Below are positions 61,600 to 64,000 of a DNA stretch of 64,000 bases, piece after piece; the stretch's first letter is position 1, and each line of letters begins with the position of its first letter. Position numbers and translations under genes: made by a program. The stretch covers positions 186,001 to 250,000 of the forward strand of contig NW_001799628.1 of the NCBI RefSeq assembly GCF_000165425.1, read 5' to 3'. The notes below the pieces were generated by a model, which was not told where the DNA came from, searched no databases, and was given only the letters and a program-made list of their open reading frames with translations. The DNA is from Paramecium tetraurelia. Its lineage: Eukaryota; Ciliophora; Oligohymenophorea; Peniculida; Parameciidae.

Positions 61600-64000
61600 A
61601 TGATTCAAAAGAACGTAGTTGAGTATCTTCTCAAAGAGTTGTAGATCTTTTTGGCTCTCCTTTTGGGTAGTGATTGTTGCTAATGTAGGACTGTATCAAT
61701 CTCAAGGTATTGATTCAATTTTACCGATAATTTTGAATTCAATAGTTGAAATTGGTTACTTATTTCTTAAATATAAGAATAGTGATCATATTAAAAATGT
61801 TTGGAGAATAAAGATCATTTTCATTCTGATTCAAATTTCAATGAATATTGAGATGTGTCAATTCTGTTTAATAATTGTGCATTTGATTGAGGAGGATACG
61901 ATTTAAACTTTTATATTGAGCACAGTGTTTCTCATCAGTCTAATCCAGGAACAAGAGAATAATTATGTGACTGAAATACCATTCAACTTGCTGTTTTTCT
62001 TTAATGTAATATTTTTGATGGGCTTGCTCTTTATGAAATGGAAATCACTTAAATCCAACGAAGCCTACCTAGAACAAACCTTCAAGTAGAAATCATTAGA
62101 ATGTATGTATATGACCACTACTTTCATAGTAAAGGAATCAATAAACAATAGAGATTTGGTAAGCAAATCCAATCAATAATAATCGGTTAGTTAGGATATC
62201 AATGCTATAAAAATGGAATGCAATGAGGACGAAATCGTTTTATAGAATGTGGCTTGGATTCAAAATCAATCTGCTTTAGTCTATAACAAAAAGCTTAACA
62301 TAGTTTATTAGAATATATTTTTAGGGAAATTACTCAAGCAATCGAATTTGGATGAACAATAAACCCAATAGTAATCAAAACCAGATTATGAGGAGTTGTT
62401 CCTTGATTGTTAGATTTTGGTTGGAAGCAAAGAATTGATGGAAATCAATAGCAATAATAACGATTAGTCTGTAAATAGCGAGTAATTAATTATATAATGA
62501 AAAAGTGGCTCATTTTTGCTTAATAGAGTGAATGATTATCACAAATGCCGGATGAAGTCAAGTCTGACCATCAGAGATTTGAGTCTAATGATGCAAAACG
62601 AGATCGATAAGTAGTTTAGTTGGAATTAAAAAGAGATGGCGACCGAGCATGGTGACATTGTTTAAATTGAGGAGCGAAGTGTTCGATTTTGAGAATATCC
62701 AAATCAAGGCTTTTGTGAATAAGGTCAATGAATCCTCCTATCTGATCTTCCTTTTTGAGCAGTAGCCTCCTCAAAGAAAGAAGGAAGACACCGCCTAACC
62801 AATCATCAACGTATTCTCAACCTTTGTGCACGAATCAGTAAGCTATATCAACTGTATATTAACCTTAATTTTACTCACACAACATGAACACGAGAACACT
62901 CTCAAAATCTCATTAAAGCAGCATTATTACATGCCAATAAGGATGATGAGTATGAGATATATCCTATTTGTCAACAGCATGAGGGATTACATCTTCTACA
63001 TATAAAACTAGTTATTCTTAAGAATTTCAGCATTCAAGGTGAATGACTTGATAGAAGAATTACTAATTGTCTATGAAGACAACCTAAAAATTAGAGAAGT
63101 GAATTTAACAACATCCATAGATCTGAGTGACAATAATCAAGTCATATTCAGCGATTTAGATAGAGTAATAACATAATTATGATTAATTAGTTAAAATAAA
63201 TTCTAGCATGTTTATTCTCCTATTGTTTGAAATACACATCTGCATCATAATTAAAATTAGATATCAAAAGTTATACTGTCAGCGGTATTATGGTATCTTT
63301 TAAAGACAGCATGATAGCTAAAGATGAAAATATGAGAAAATCAATAACCAATTTAGTTAGACTTCTCAATTCTACTCTTAAAATGGCTTCATTTTATGAT
63401 GTTGATCTTAACAACCCATTGGAATTATAGATCTGTGTTATTTTATGTTGGTAATTGTCTGGTACATTCAAAAGAGGTCTCGAATTCTTGTATGATAGTT
63501 AGGGATATGGTACCTTCACTTTTGTAATTGAATCTTAAACCAACCAATAAAGAATGTAATCTCGTCAAGATACAGGCCCAATCAAAATATTAGGTCAAAG
63601 AAAATATTATGAAACATCATTATCATTATTATTGGCTTAAGATAGCAGTGGCTATAGAGAGGAATCTAAGTAATTCATCTTTTCATTCTAGATATTTTTC
63701 ATTGACATAATTATCAAAACAATTCTCAATGAAACCTGGAGATCCATTTGATGTTTAGAGTGCTTATTTTTCTTAGATTTCAAGAATAAAATAGGATTCT
63801 TCTAATTCCAAATAAGTATAAAATTCTGGATCCGTTCCAAAACAATCCAAAGAATAGAGCAATAGCTTTTCAGGAACTTGGAAATAAGGGTTTCCTGATA
63901 CAATATAATAGACATATAAAAAAACTAGAAATGAGAAAAGTGATTCATAACATGATTCAATGAAGACACATTCTAATTTTGATTTTGGCGCAGAGTTGAG
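61600..64000 (+). CDS. Membrane histidine-kinase-like protein, 5' part (runs off right edge)
   Basis: ATG 61600, then a 22-nt intron (61615-61636) that is required because the downstream frame has no start. The first ~150 residues hold four or five membrane helices (SFWLSFWVVIVANVGLY, IIFILIQISMNIEMCQFCLI, LLFFFNVIFLMGLLFM). A long Gln/Asn-rich linker leads to a dimerisation-like helix (NVFSTFVHESVSYINCILTL) and a GHKL-like region (FSDLDRLKQILACLFSYCLK). The N-box position lacks its Asn, so ATP binding is doubtful. Other introns lie near 62486, 62658, 63165 and 63673. A Ser/Gln-rich tail runs past 64000. Same layout as the kinase-like gene at 24.2-26.4 kb, so probably the same family. Confidence 0.6.

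Overview
This window is ciliate macronuclear-type DNA, almost certainly Paramecium. It is very A+T-rich. Genes only read through if TAA and TAG encode glutamine and TGA is the sole stop. Nearly every gene carries GT...AG introns of 20-31 nt, and one gene is a trichocyst matrix protein precursor, a family typical of Paramecium. All gene models below were read by hand on that code, with introns placed by reading frame, GT/AG ends and protein similarity. There is no tRNA, rRNA, CRISPR array or recognisable transposon.

Layout. 1-9.8 kb: end of a multi-pass membrane protein, trichocyst matrix protein, mitochondrial Hsp70, then (minus) a SAM-FHA-FHA-RING protein and a PP2C phosphatase, then a PX/coiled-coil sorting-nexin-like gene. 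9.9-17.5 kb: MIF4G protein, secreted protein, CDT1-like protein and unrecognised genes. 17.9-20.7 kb: three ciliary genes on the minus strand (STPG-repeat protein, calcyphosin, CFAP161) separated by only 19 bp. 21.4-29.6 kb: arrestin-like locus, a tiny cytochrome b5, a Cys-rich protein, a membrane histidine-kinase-like protein, and a coilin-like protein whose poly-Gln tract is written almost entirely in TAA codons. 29.7-38.2 kb: unrecognised 485-aa gene, triple adenylate kinase, PKA catalytic subunit, mitochondrial cpn10, CCT3 and an inositol polyphosphate kinase. 39.2-47.3 kb: small membrane protein, cyclic-nucleotide-binding protein, large TPR protein and a calcium-dependent protein kinase. 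47.4-54.8 kb: one 7.3-kb gene joining an FG-repeat nucleoporin region to a giant alpha-solenoid. 55.7-64 kb: ankyrin-AGC kinase fusion, RING/B-box protein, eIF4E, PRELI/MSF1 protein, and a second histidine-kinase-like membrane gene running off the right edge.

Genes are packed on both strands, often tens of bases apart, with no sign of operons. Themes are cilia and second-messenger signalling (CFAP161, calcyphosin, STPG protein, adenylate kinase, PKA, cNMP-binding protein, CDPK), protein folding, and the nuclear pore. Several well-conserved genes (Hsp70, CCT3, the FHA-RING gene, the giant nucleoporin) each show one or two single-base frame breaks. These look more like sequence errors than decay, because everything around them is intact.
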